From positions 3,038,001-3,102,000 of the forward strand of contig NZ_CP029642.1 of the NCBI RefSeq assembly GCF_003268655.1: a DNA stretch of 64,000 nucleotides. Reading direction: 5' to 3'. The position numbers and the translations under genes were made by a program. Below the pieces are notes generated by a model. It searched no databases and was not told where the DNA came from. It worked only from the letters and a program-made list of their open reading frames with translations. Below are positions 25,658-34,100 of the stretch, one piece after another; the stretch's first letter is position 1, and every line of letters begins with the position of its first letter. This stretch comes from Arthrobacter dokdonellae (lineage in GTDB: Bacteria; Actinomycetota; Actinomycetes; Actinomycetales; Micrococcaceae).

Positions 25658-25717
25658 ATGGATGACGACTGCTGCACCGAGACTGGTTGCTGCACCAACG
25701 GCACCGGCTGCTGCTAA
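25658..25717 (+). CDS. 19-residue peptide with three Cys-Cys pairs
   Basis: The ORF ATG-to-TAA encodes MDDDCCTETGCCTNGTGCC: six Cys in 19 residues, as three CC pairs separated by 4 and 5 residues. A very strong ribosome binding site (GGAGGGAGGTGA, 25641-25652) stands 5 nt before the ATG, stronger than any other in the island, so translation is likely. It lies between the broken trxB and the flavin monooxygenase gene. Two readings fit. It could bind As(III) or another thiophilic metal. Or it could be a Cys-sensing leader: polycysteine short ORFs that control downstream genes by attenuation are known in mycobacteria, and a hairpin follows here. No homologue family is recognised. Confidence 0.72.
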   Translation: MDDDCCTETGCCTNGTGCC

Positions 25718-25735
25718 CCAGCACGCACCTCCCGC

Positions 25736-25767
25736 GTGCCCTGCCGGGCCAGCACGTGGCAGGGCAC
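25736..25767 (+). promoter_or_regulatory. Hairpin between the Cys-pair peptide and the monooxygenase gene
   Basis: GTGCCCTGCC (25736-25745) pairs perfectly with GGCAGGGCAC (25758-25767), leaving a 12-nt loop. The stem begins 18 nt after the peptide's stop codon and ends 50 nt before the next ATG. No T-run follows, so a simple intrinsic terminator is unlikely. It may act as an attenuator, RNA processing site or mRNA stabiliser; GCACGT in the loop can also pair with upstream GCGTGC, giving an alternative fold. Confidence 0.5.
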
Positions 25768-25817
25768 CCCAAACCCCTACGCAACTGATAGTGAATACCC
25801 GAAGGAGAACCACGGAC

Positions 25818-27239
25818 ATGACGGACACGACCATGACGGACCCTGGAAACGAGCTGCCTGTTGCCATCATTGGTGCCGGACCGATCGGCCTGGCCGCGGC
25901 GGCCAACGTGATCGAACGTGGCCTCACTCTCCTGATCTTTGAAGCCGGCGACAGCGTCGGTGCGGCCATCCGGAAGTGGGGCCACATCCGGCTGTTCTCC
26001 CCGTGGCGGCACAACATCGACCCAGCCTCCCGGCGCCTGCTCGAACCCGCCGGCTGGACCGAACCCCGGTTGACGTCCCTGCCCTACGGTGCCGAGCTCG
26101 TCGGACGGTACCTCAACCCCTTGGCAGCGACCCCGGCCACCAAGGCGGCCCTACACTTTTCTTCCACCGTGACGGCGGTCAGCCGGGTCGGAATGGACAA
26201 GACCCATTCCCGCGGCCGCGACGCCCAACCGTTCCTGGTCCGTGTCGCCACCGTCGACGGGACGGTGACCGACCACCAGGTGCGCGCCGTAATCGACGCG
26301 TCCGGCACCTGGGCCCAACCGAACCCGTTGGGCCAGGCGGGCCTGCCCGCACCCGGCGAAGCCGACGCCATTGCCGCCGGCCTGATCACCGAGCCCCTGC
26401 CGAACGTCACCGGCGCCGACCGGGCCCGCTTCGCCGGCAGGCATGTGCTCGTCATCGGGGCCGGCCACTCGGCCGCGAATACCCTCATCAGTTTGTGCCA
26501 GTTGGCCAAGAACGAGCCCGGCACCCGGATCAGCTGGGCCGTCCGCGGATCCGACGCGACCCGCCTCTACGGCGGCGGAGACCCGGACGGGTTGCCGGCC
26601 CGCAGCCAGCTCGGCACCCGCCTCCGCAAGCTCGCCGAAGACGGGCACATCGAACTGCACACCTCCTTCACCACCACCTCCTTCACCACCACGGACCAGG
26701 GACTTGCTGTCACCGGGACCACCCCGGACGGGGACGTGACCCTGGCCGTGGACCTGCTGATCCCCGCCACCGGCTTCCGCCCCGATCTGGACATCCTGCG
26801 CGAAATCCGGCTGGAACTGGACCCGATTGTGGAAGCGCCCCGGGACCTTGGACCGTTGATCGATCCGGAATTCCACTCCTGCGGCACCGTCCCCGCCCAC
26901 GGTGCCAAGGTCCTGGCACACCCGGAGAAGGATTTCTACATTGCCGGGATGAAATCCTACGGCCGTGCCCCGACGTTCCTACTGGCCACCGGCTACGAAC
27001 AGGTCCGCTCCATCGTCGCCGCCCTGGCCGGAGACCAAGCCGCCGCCGACCAGGTCCACCTTGAACTGCCCGAAACAGGTGTCTGCTCCACGGATCTGGG
27101 CGGCAGCTGCGACCTCCCCACCGAGACCGGCCCGGGCCAGGACGAGGCAGCATCCTCGTGCTGCCCCGCCCCAGAGCCCGTGTTGATCGGCATCCCCACC
27201 GGCCTGGCCCATGGCCGCTCCGCCACCATCACCAACTAA
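25818..27239 (+). CDS. Flavin-dependent NAD(P)H monooxygenase/oxidoreductase of the ars operon
   Basis: 473-aa FAD- and NADPH-binding protein resembling the ArsO-type monooxygenases of arsenic operons. FAD motif GAGPIGLAAA lies at about residues 17-26, the NADPH motif GAGHSAAN at about 210, and the distal ATGFRPDLDIL motif at about 315. The C-terminus has Cys residues unusual for the family: GVCSTDLGGSC and ASSCCPAPE, which echoes the Cys pairs of the mini-peptide upstream. ATG 25818 is backed by GAAGGAG; an upstream frame from 25662 reads through the mini-gene in another frame and is rejected. Substrate not shown; an organoarsenical or thiol compound is plausible from context. Confidence 0.87.
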   Translation: MTDTTMTDPGNELPVAIIGAGPIGLAAAANVIERGLTLLIFEAGDSVGAAIRKWGHIRLFSPWRHNIDPASRRLLEPAGWTEPRLTSLPYGAELVGRYLNPLAATPATKAALHFSSTVTAVSRVGMDKTHSRGRDAQPFLVRVATVDGTVTDHQVRAVIDASGTWAQPNPLGQAGLPAPGEADAIAAGLITEPLPNVTGADRARFAGRHVLVIGAGHSAANTLISLCQLAKNEPGTRISWAVRGSDATRLYGGGDPDGLPARSQLGTRLRKLAEDGHIELHTSFTTTSFTTTDQGLAVTGTTPDGDVTLAVDLLIPATGFRPDLDILREIRLELDPIVEAPRDLGPLIDPEFHSCGTVPAHGAKVLAHPEKDFYIAGMKSYGRAPTFLLATGYEQVRSIVAALAGDQAAADQVHLELPETGVCSTDLGGSCDLPTETGPGQDEAASSCCPAPEPVLIGIPTGLAHGRSATITN

Positions 27240-27640
27240 AATCTGGGTTAGCGCTGGTCATCGGCTTGACCTGCCACCGCCCCAACGAGACCAACGTGGC
27301 GCCATAGATATCGAGCCAGCCCGCGTCAACGTGGTCAGGTTTTCACGCCAAGGTCTGCCTGGCGCTGGCTCCGCGACATCAGCAAAGCGGAGATCGATCA
27401 CTGCGGACAGCAGACCCATTTGGGAATTCCTCCCGCCGCTGATCCACCCGGCGGCCCCTGGTTTTACCCCCGTCGTCAGGTCAGGTCCCGGGTCCTTGAC
27501 GCACTTCCGATGGCCGCAGCAGGGACGACGGGCAGTTTTCCAACGGCCCGTCCCGACCGCTGTTGGCCCCGTGATTGAAGGTTTATGCTGAAGGCATCCC
27601 GCCGGGACGGACCGGCAGGCCCAGGAGAAGGGACAGCGTC
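27240..27640. other. Gap with a tetR fragment
   Basis: After the monooxygenase gene comes a 157-bp copy of part of a tetR gene (27254-27410, listed below). The other 240 bp show no gene; the CsbD ribosome binding site is at the end. Confidence 0.55.
27254..27410 (-). pseudogene. Fragment of a TetR-family gene
   Basis: This segment matches 54687-54845 in the middle of the tetR gene at 54351-55052, in the same orientation, with about 18 mismatches and one 1-nt gap by eye. The gap breaks the frame. It would encode the helices after the DNA-binding domain, but no helix-turn-helix or C-terminus is left here. It shows that a second copy, or a relative, of the tetR gene once stood here. Confidence 0.72.
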
Positions 27641-27817
27641 ATGGGTCTGGGCGAGAAAGTCAAGCTCGCCGCCGCGAAGGTGAGCGGCAAGGGCAAGGAA
27701 GCCGCAGGCGAGGCGGCCGGCAACGACCGCCTGAAAGCCGAAGGCAAAACAGAACACGCCAAGGCTGAGCTGAAACAGGCCGCGGACAAGGCCAAGGGCA
27801 TTTTCAAAAAACACTGA
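27641..27817 (+). CDS. CsbD-family general stress protein
   Basis: 58-aa very hydrophilic, Lys/Ala/Glu-rich protein (GLGEKVKLAAAKVSGKGKEAAGE, then NDRLKAEGKTEHAKAELKQA). CsbD proteins are induced by general stress in Gram-positive bacteria and probably form helices; their biochemical role is unknown. ATG 27641 has AGGAGAAGGG upstream. It is a single gene; the next ORF is 185 bp away. Confidence 0.88.
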   Translation: MGLGEKVKLAAAKVSGKGKEAAGEAAGNDRLKAEGKTEHAKAELKQAADKAKGIFKKH

Positions 27818-28001
27818 CGGGCAACAGGACCGGTCATCGGGCCCGATCGGCACCGTGCGGTGTGGCCATCGAGCAGGTAAGAGTTCCAAGGGGCGCGAAT
27901 CCGCCCCCATTGACGCCGATACAACAGGAACCGCCACTCCCGCCGGCGAAGACCGCACCCGCCCATCCGGACACCGTGTTGACGACAAAGGCAGCAGGAC
28001 C

Positions 28002-28238
28002 ATGAATGACCAACAACCCACCGACCCCTCCCAGCCACCGGCCGCGCCAGAGCCTGTGTGGCCGCCGGTTGAACCCATTCCGAGAGAACCGGACCCCAAC
28101 CGGCCCCCGGACCCCACTGAACCACCGGAGCCGAACCGGCACCCCGACCCCACAGAACCGCCGGACCCCGCGGAACCTGTGCCCCCGGCCCCCTACCCGC
28201 CGGATCCCTTCATGCCACCGGATCCTCCCGTCCACTGA
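28002..28238 (+). CDS. Proline-rich hypothetical protein
   Basis: 78-aa protein composed almost entirely of Pro, Glu, Asp and Asn: repeats of the type EPPEPNRHPDPTEPPDP. No domain can form; such sequences are disordered spacers. The ATG at 28002 is chosen over a longer frame from 27855 because the composition becomes homogeneous there; GCAGGAC is the nearest possible ribosome binding site. It may be noncoding despite the open frame. Confidence 0.45.
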   Translation: MNDQQPTDPSQPPAAPEPVWPPVEPIPREPDPNRPPDPTEPPEPNRHPDPTEPPDPAEPVPPAPYPPDPFMPPDPPVH

Positions 28239-28324
28239 CCCTGGACAGGGCCGATGACATCTGGCCGCCACTGGAACGACTCCCAACACCGATGCACGGT
28301 TCCGCTGACCAAGGAGGGCGGGCA

Positions 28325-28837
28325 ATGGCGCCTGCAGCCCCGGCTCCCGCCGGAGAACACACACCACCGCAGGGCCATCCCGGCCCGTGGTGCAGCCGGT
28401 GCGGCACCGATGAATACCTGCTGATCGAGAGCGTCGAAGAATCCTCCACGCGCCCCGGGCAATTTCTGGAGGTCAGCTACACGCGCCTGGAATGCGAGGG
28501 GTTCTGCGCCCATGAGGTGCCTGTCACTTCCCTCACCCCCGAGATTGTCCACGAATATACCGGCCGGCCCCTGCCGGACCCGCCCGGGCACTCCCTGCAC
28601 TGCGGGGGAGCCATGGCCTTGGCCTCCCCCGCAGGACAGGCCACCACCCCGCGGCCGGGGACCGACCCTGGCGAGAAACACCGGCTGGAGGTCTACCTGC
28701 GGACCAGGGTCCTCCACTGCCGGTATGGATTTCAAATCGAATCGTCCGCCCGGACCGGACCTAGCCGGCGCCGGGAAGGCTTTGCACCGGCCAGGGAGGG
28801 ATTATGGCCACCGTGCTTGTCTCCCGGCCCAAGGTAG
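28325..28837 (+). CDS. Cys-rich hypothetical protein, possible zinc ribbon
   Basis: 170-aa soluble protein. A first Cys knuckle WCSRCGTDEYLLIE is followed by ECEGFCAHEVPV, then HSLHCGG and VLHCRYGFQIE. The spacing of CxxC and CxxxC motifs suggests one or two zinc-binding ribbons. ATG 28325 has AAGGAGG upstream. The C-terminal 30 residues are low-complexity and may be read-through of a weak stop. Function unknown; the neighbours give no clue. Confidence 0.6.
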   Translation: MAPAAPAPAGEHTPPQGHPGPWCSRCGTDEYLLIESVEESSTRPGQFLEVSYTRLECEGFCAHEVPVTSLTPEIVHEYTGRPLPDPPGHSLHCGGAMALASPAGQATTPRPGTDPGEKHRLEVYLRTRVLHCRYGFQIESSARTGPSRRREGFAPAREGLWPPCLSPGPR

Positions 28838-28915
28838 CTCCTGAGGTGTGGCCTCCAACGAAACGGACTCATATCTGGTGTTGGAAGCCACTTGGGCTGG
28901 TGTTTGAATGAGCGC

Positions 28916-30031
28916 ATGGCTGATAACAGTGTTCTGGTTTCCGGCGGCGGTATTGCCGGCTCGACCGTCGCCTACTGGCTCGCGAGGGCTGGCTGGTCTG
29001 TCACCATCGTGGAACGGTCAGCTGGCGCACGATCTAGTGGCAATCCCGTCGACGTGCGGGGATCCGCTGTGGCTGTTGTACAAGAAATGGGCATCTGGCC
29101 GCACCTTCAGGAGACCGACACGGGTGTTAAGCGGCTGGTTTTCGTCGACGCCGGCGGGCGGCCCCTGGCATCAATCCGAACGCAAAAACGCCGTGACCGC
29201 CATGAAGAGGTGGAGGTCGCACGCTCTGAGCTTGTTACCCTGTTGCTTGGCAAGGCCCGGGAAAACAGCCACCTCATCCTGGACGACTCAGTCACCGGCC
29301 TGAACCAAGATGGCGCCGGGATCGACGTCGAGTTTCAACGGAACCCTCCCCGGCGCTTCGACCTGGTCATTGGTGCCGACGGGATCCACTCCACCGTCCG
29401 GGCCCTCGCTTTCGGTCCTGACGAACGCTATTCCCGCCCCTTTGGCATGTTCGTGGGCACAGTACGCTCCCCCATGCCTGTCGAGGATCCGCGCACGGTG
29501 CTGATGTACAACGAACCGGGCACCTCGTTGACCATCCATCCAGCAGGCGGGAATCCCGGATTCGCCTTCATCTTCCGAGGCCAGCACGCTTTCGACTACC
29601 GCGACCCGGACCAAGGCGGGCGCCTCGTCGACTCCATCTACGGTGGCGGCGGTTGGCTCACCAAACACGCACTCAAGCAATGGGACGCGGCCGATGATAG
29701 GTACTTCGACGCCGTCACCCGCGTCGAAGTACCGCACTGGAGTGCCGGACGGGCGGTGCTGCTTGGTGACGCGGCCAGCTGCCTCTCCCTGTTCGGCGAA
29801 GGCTCCAGCAGTGCGATCGTCGGAGCCAAGACCCTCGCCGAGGCGATGGGGACGCACCCCGGCAACCACACGGCTGCCTTCGCCGACTATGAACACGCGC
29901 ACCGCAAATACGTCCGGCCGCTGCTACGTGGCGCCGGCATCGCATCACGCCTCCTCGTGCCGAAGACCCGATCGGGCATTACGGTGCGCAATGCAGCCTT
30001 GAACGCACTCCCCTTTCGAAACCAGCAGTGA
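28916..30031 (+). CDS. FAD-dependent monooxygenase (PHBH/TetX-like)
   Basis: 371-aa flavoprotein hydroxylase of the FAD_binding_3 family. The Rossmann motif SGGGIAGSTVAYWLARAGWSVTIVER is at the N-terminus, the second FAD motif DLVIGADGIHSTVR is at about residue 155, and the third, GRAVLLGDAASCLSLFGEGSSSAIVGA, is near residue 280. It would add one oxygen to an aromatic or polycyclic compound with NAD(P)H; the substrate is not evident. A similar enzyme, with its own TetR, is at 50756-51940. The start at 28916 gives the normal length; a GTG further upstream is unneeded. Confidence 0.87.
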   Translation: MADNSVLVSGGGIAGSTVAYWLARAGWSVTIVERSAGARSSGNPVDVRGSAVAVVQEMGIWPHLQETDTGVKRLVFVDAGGRPLASIRTQKRRDRHEEVEVARSELVTLLLGKARENSHLILDDSVTGLNQDGAGIDVEFQRNPPRRFDLVIGADGIHSTVRALAFGPDERYSRPFGMFVGTVRSPMPVEDPRTVLMYNEPGTSLTIHPAGGNPGFAFIFRGQHAFDYRDPDQGGRLVDSIYGGGGWLTKHALKQWDAADDRYFDAVTRVEVPHWSAGRAVLLGDAASCLSLFGEGSSSAIVGAKTLAEAMGTHPGNHTAAFADYEHAHRKYVRPLLRGAGIASRLLVPKTRSGITVRNAALNALPFRNQQ

Positions 30032-30151
30032 AGCAGACCCGAAGCCGCCCGCCTGGATAGGCCGCGCGGATGCCGCAACCGGCCCTGCCCTCTCCGTCGC
30101 GAGACCCTTGTTGCCTCAAAGCAGTACCTCCGGTTAGCTCGATACGTTGCC

Positions 30152-30430
30152 TCATTTGAGTTCCCAGCCCTTATTGTTCCAGCGGGTGTTGACGGGTGGT
30201 TTGACTGGGGGCGCCTTCTTGTTCAGGGCGAGCTTTTCGAGTTCTCCGGTGAGGTGGAGGATGTCGCGTTGGAGTTGTGCCGGACGGATGCGCTTGAACG
30301 CGGTGTTCATGGTGATGATCGGGCGCATGCGGACCTTGGGGTGCTCGATGGCGCGCTGGTGTGGGGTTGCCGGGGCGTCGTAGTGCTTGATGAAACCATG
30401 ACGCCGATACCTGCCGGTACGCCAGAACCG
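30152..30430 (-). pseudogene. C-terminal remnant of a transposase
   Basis: In one minus-strand frame the region reads TGRYRRHGFIKHYDAPATPHQRAIEH, then PIITMNTAFKRIRPAQLQRDILHLTGELEKLA and ends in VNTRWNNKGWELK and a TGA at 30152-30154. That is the tail of an integrase-core (DDE) transposase of the kind where a D-x-P-x-TPYQR motif follows the catalytic domain. A stop lies at its 5' end and the catalytic domain is absent. It abuts the gluconokinase fossil on the other strand. Confidence 0.65.
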
Positions 30431-30438
30431 GGTCCCCT

Positions 30439-30824
30439 ATGAGTCCCCTCCCCTGCACGATTGTGGTCATGGGCGTCTGCGGTTCAGGAAAATCGGTGAT
30501 CGGCCAAGCAGTCGCGGAAAGCCTGGGCAGACCGTTCATCGACGCCGATAACCCCCACCCAGCAACAAACAAAGTCAAAATGGCCGCCAGGATCCCCTTC
30601 AAAATGAAGACCACTGCCCCTGGCTGGACGATGTTGCACTGGCATCCGACGCAGCCGGAGACGACGTCGTCGTGGCGTGCTCAGCATTGCAGCTGAGCAC
30701 CCTTGAAGGGCTGACGTCGACAGAGCATGGCAGTCGCGTTCCGGCCAACCTCGAGCCGATGCGACTCGTGCACAATATCGCCGAAGCCCTCGCCCAGGGC
30801 GGCTGGAGCCCGAGGGAAGTTTAG
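30439..30824 (+). pseudogene. Broken gluconate kinase (gntK type)
   Basis: The start encodes the P-loop and N-terminus of a gluconokinase: TIVVMGVCGSGKSVIGQAVAESLGRPFIDADN and NKVKMAAR. Within the next 50 nt the frame shifts, and the other frame gives NDEDHCPWLDDVALASDAAGDDVVVACSALQ. The central part, including the substrate region, is missing, and the C-terminus LSTLEGLTSTEHGSRVPANLEPMRLV follows to the TAG at 30822. The deletion and the shift show that no active kinase can be made. Confidence 0.78.
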
Positions 30825-31151
30825 GGATGTCACGCTTCCTTTCACCTGCGAGCCAAGGACTCACAAGTCAAATATCAACCCTGGAGGCAGCCTGACCCGT
30901 CTTAATTGCGAGTTACGTACGCACCCAATTTCGCGAGAACCTTAGCTGAGTCTTGTCACACCCTTGACGTGATATGGATAACATTAGTACTGTTTCGACA
31001 CGGACTCGTTATTTGTAATCCGCGTGAACATGCTGATGATATCGCCAACATTGTGAGCGCATCCAATATCAGTCTGGCAACGGCGCTGGCTTGAGTGCAA
31101 GTGACCGAAGTCGAATATCTCCTGTAGCTCGAACCGTGAGGACAACACCGC
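30825..31151. other. Gap before the giant glycosidase gene
   Basis: 327 bp without a supported gene, more AT-rich than average, and the likely promoter region of the glycosidase gene. No clear regulatory palindrome was found. Confidence 0.5.
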
Positions 31152-34100
31152 ATGCTGAAGACCAGCCGTACCTTGCTTATCGGCGTGTTGACTGTGGCCA
31201 TGGCAGGCGGGATCGTCGCGACCGGGCAGCCACAGCTGGCACACGCCGACGCACAGCCTCAGATCCTGCCCAGTCCGCAGCAGCTGCCTCAGATCCTGCC
31301 CAGTCCGCAGCAGGAAACCGCAGGAGGCGTGTCGTTCCCGTTGACAGGTGCCGTCACGGTGGTCGTGGGGGCGAAGACGGACCCGAGTGCCGAGCAGCTG
31401 CTGACGAAGACCATCTCGGCGGCGGGTGGAACCGCCAAGCTCGTCACGAGCGCACCGGACGGCGATGCCGTGTACCTGGGTACGACGGGAGACAACCCGG
31501 CCATGGCTGGAGTGCTTGCGGGCATCAACCTCGACGGGACCACGGGGATCAAGCCCGAGGGCTACGTGCTCGGTAGTGGGACCGTGAATGGGCACAATGT
31601 GCTTGCGCTGGACGGCCTCGACGCGTCAGGCACCTACTACGCGGTGCAGACGCTCCGTCAGATCGTCAAAGGCGGCGCGGTCCCGGCCGTCACGGTGCGC
31701 GACTGGCCGCAGATGTCCATCCGTGGCGAGATTGAGGGGTTCTACGGCATCCCGTGGTCGCATCAGGCCCGCATGGACATGATGGCGTTCGACGGCGTGC
31801 ACAAGATGAACACGTATATCTACACGCCTAAGGACGACCCATACCTGCGCAGTCAGTGGCGCGACCTCTACCCGCAGGCGCAATTGGCGCAGTTGCAGGA
31901 GCTGGTCGGAGCCGCGAACGCCAACCACGTCAACTTCACCTACGCTCTCTCACCGGGCAACGATATCTGCTACTCGGCGCAGGCGGACCTGCAGGCGACG
32001 GAGACGAAGTTCGACCAGCTGCGCTCGATCGGCGTGACCTCGTTCTACATCGCGCTGGATGACATCGACACCTCAGCGCATTGCACCGCTGATTCCACGC
32101 AATTCACCACGGGCGGCTCGTACGACGTCGCGAAGGCTCAGACGTTCTACCTGAACGAGCTCGTCAACGGCTACATCACGCCGAACCACCTGCAGCCGCT
32201 GCAGACAGTGCCCACGCAGTACAACGGTTCCGGAGCCAGCGCGTACAAGACGACATTTGGCACGACGCTGGACCCCTCAGTGCGGGTGCAATGGACTGGC
32301 GAGGGCGTTTTCAGCGACCAGATCACACTGGCATCGGTCACCGCCGCCGCGCAGAACTACCACACGAACCATCTCTACATCTGGGACAACCTGCCGGTCA
32401 ACGACGGCCAGCGGGGCCGCCTGTTCCTCAACCCGCTCACCGGTCGTGATCCGCAGCTCTACACGAAGATCGACGGGATCACCTCGAACCCGATGATCGA
32501 GGCATACGCGTCGATGATCGCGTTGGCCGGTTACGGCGACTACACCTGGAATTCGCCGAAGTACGACGCGTCGGTGACACAGGCCGCTATCATCGACGAG
32601 CTCGCCGGGGCAGACCCGGCCATGCAGAATTCACTCAGTGCGTTCGTCGACCTGAACCAGAGTTGGACGCCGTATCGGGCCAGCTCGCAGCACGCGCCCG
32701 AACTCTCCGCCGATATCGACGCATTCTGGACTGCTTACCAAGCCGGCGACGCCGCTGGCATGAAGCCGCTCGAGGACCGGCTGGCGACTATCGCAGCCGC
32801 GCCGGAGAAGCTGAAATCCATGGCGCAGCCTGGCTTCTACAGGGACGCCCAGCCTTGGATCGTAGCAGCGGCACACTGGGCCACTGCGTTGCAGGAAGAA
32901 GTCGCCTCCCTGACGGCGATCCAGTCCCGACAGGGTGAGACTGCAACGAAGTCGGCTCTCGCGGCGCTCGGTGAGGTCACCGCCGCCAAACAGGCCACAG
33001 TGCCTGACCTCGGGAACAACGGCCAGGTCGTGGCGAACTCGATCGTGCCCAGCGTGGGAGACGGGGTGTTCCAGACTTTCAGTGACAAGGCCGTCGCGGC
33101 CTACAACACCTGGCTCGGCGCCACGCCTGTCGGCGGGTTCACGCCCTACACGGGAACGGCGAGCACGAGCATGGGCACCTATGCCAGCAACTCGCCCACG
33201 AACATGACCGATGCAAACCTCTCCACGTCCTATTGGTCGAACCAAGCCCCAGCTGTGGGTGACTATGTCCAGGTCGACTTGGCCGCGGTCAAGAGCGTCG
33301 GCTCGGTGGCCATCCACCAGGCCGACTCCGACACCTCTGCCGGCGACATGCTGTATCACGCCGACCTGCAGTACTCCACCAACGGCACAGACTGGACGAC
33401 CGCAGCTCACTTCGACAACGCGCCGCTGGTCTCGTACTCATTCCCAGCGACGGTGCAGGCGCGCTATGTACGGTTAGCCGCGACTGGCGTGAACCCGGGC
33501 GGCAAGTGGGTCAAGATCCGTGAGTTCCAGGTGTCGCCGAGCTACGGGGTCACCGCGACGGCGAGCACAAACCTGGGCCAGTACCAGAACTACGCGCCGT
33601 CGAACATGGCCGACGGAAACCTCTCGACCTTCTACTGGTCGAACCGGACCCCCGCGGTGGGTGACTCTGTCCAGTCCGACCTGGGCGCCGTGAAGGGCGT
33701 CGGCTCGGTGGCCGTCCACCAGGGCGACGCCGACACCACGGCCGGCGACATGCTGTATCACGCCGACCTGCAGTACTCCACGAACGGCACAGACTGGACG
33801 ACCGCGGCTCACTTCGACAACATGCCGCTGGTCTCGTACTCATTCCCATCGCCGGTGCAGGCACGCTACGTGCGGCTGACCGCGACCGATGTGAACCCGG
33901 GCGGCAAGTGGGTCAAGGTCCGCGAGTTCCAGGTCTCTCCCGGATCAGTGCTGGTCACCACCGACGTGCCCGCTGCCGGGGCATCCAACGTGCTGAATGC
34001 GTTCGACGCATCGATCCAGACCGCGTTCACGGCGGCGAGCGTACCTAACAAGGGTGCGACGCTGACCCGGGCGTTCACGGCATCGACCCACCTCGGCTCG

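Noticed and set aside
31256..31313. Short tandem repeat considered as a CRISPR-like unit
   Set aside because: Only two units, no spacers, and in frame inside the coding sequence of the glycosidase.
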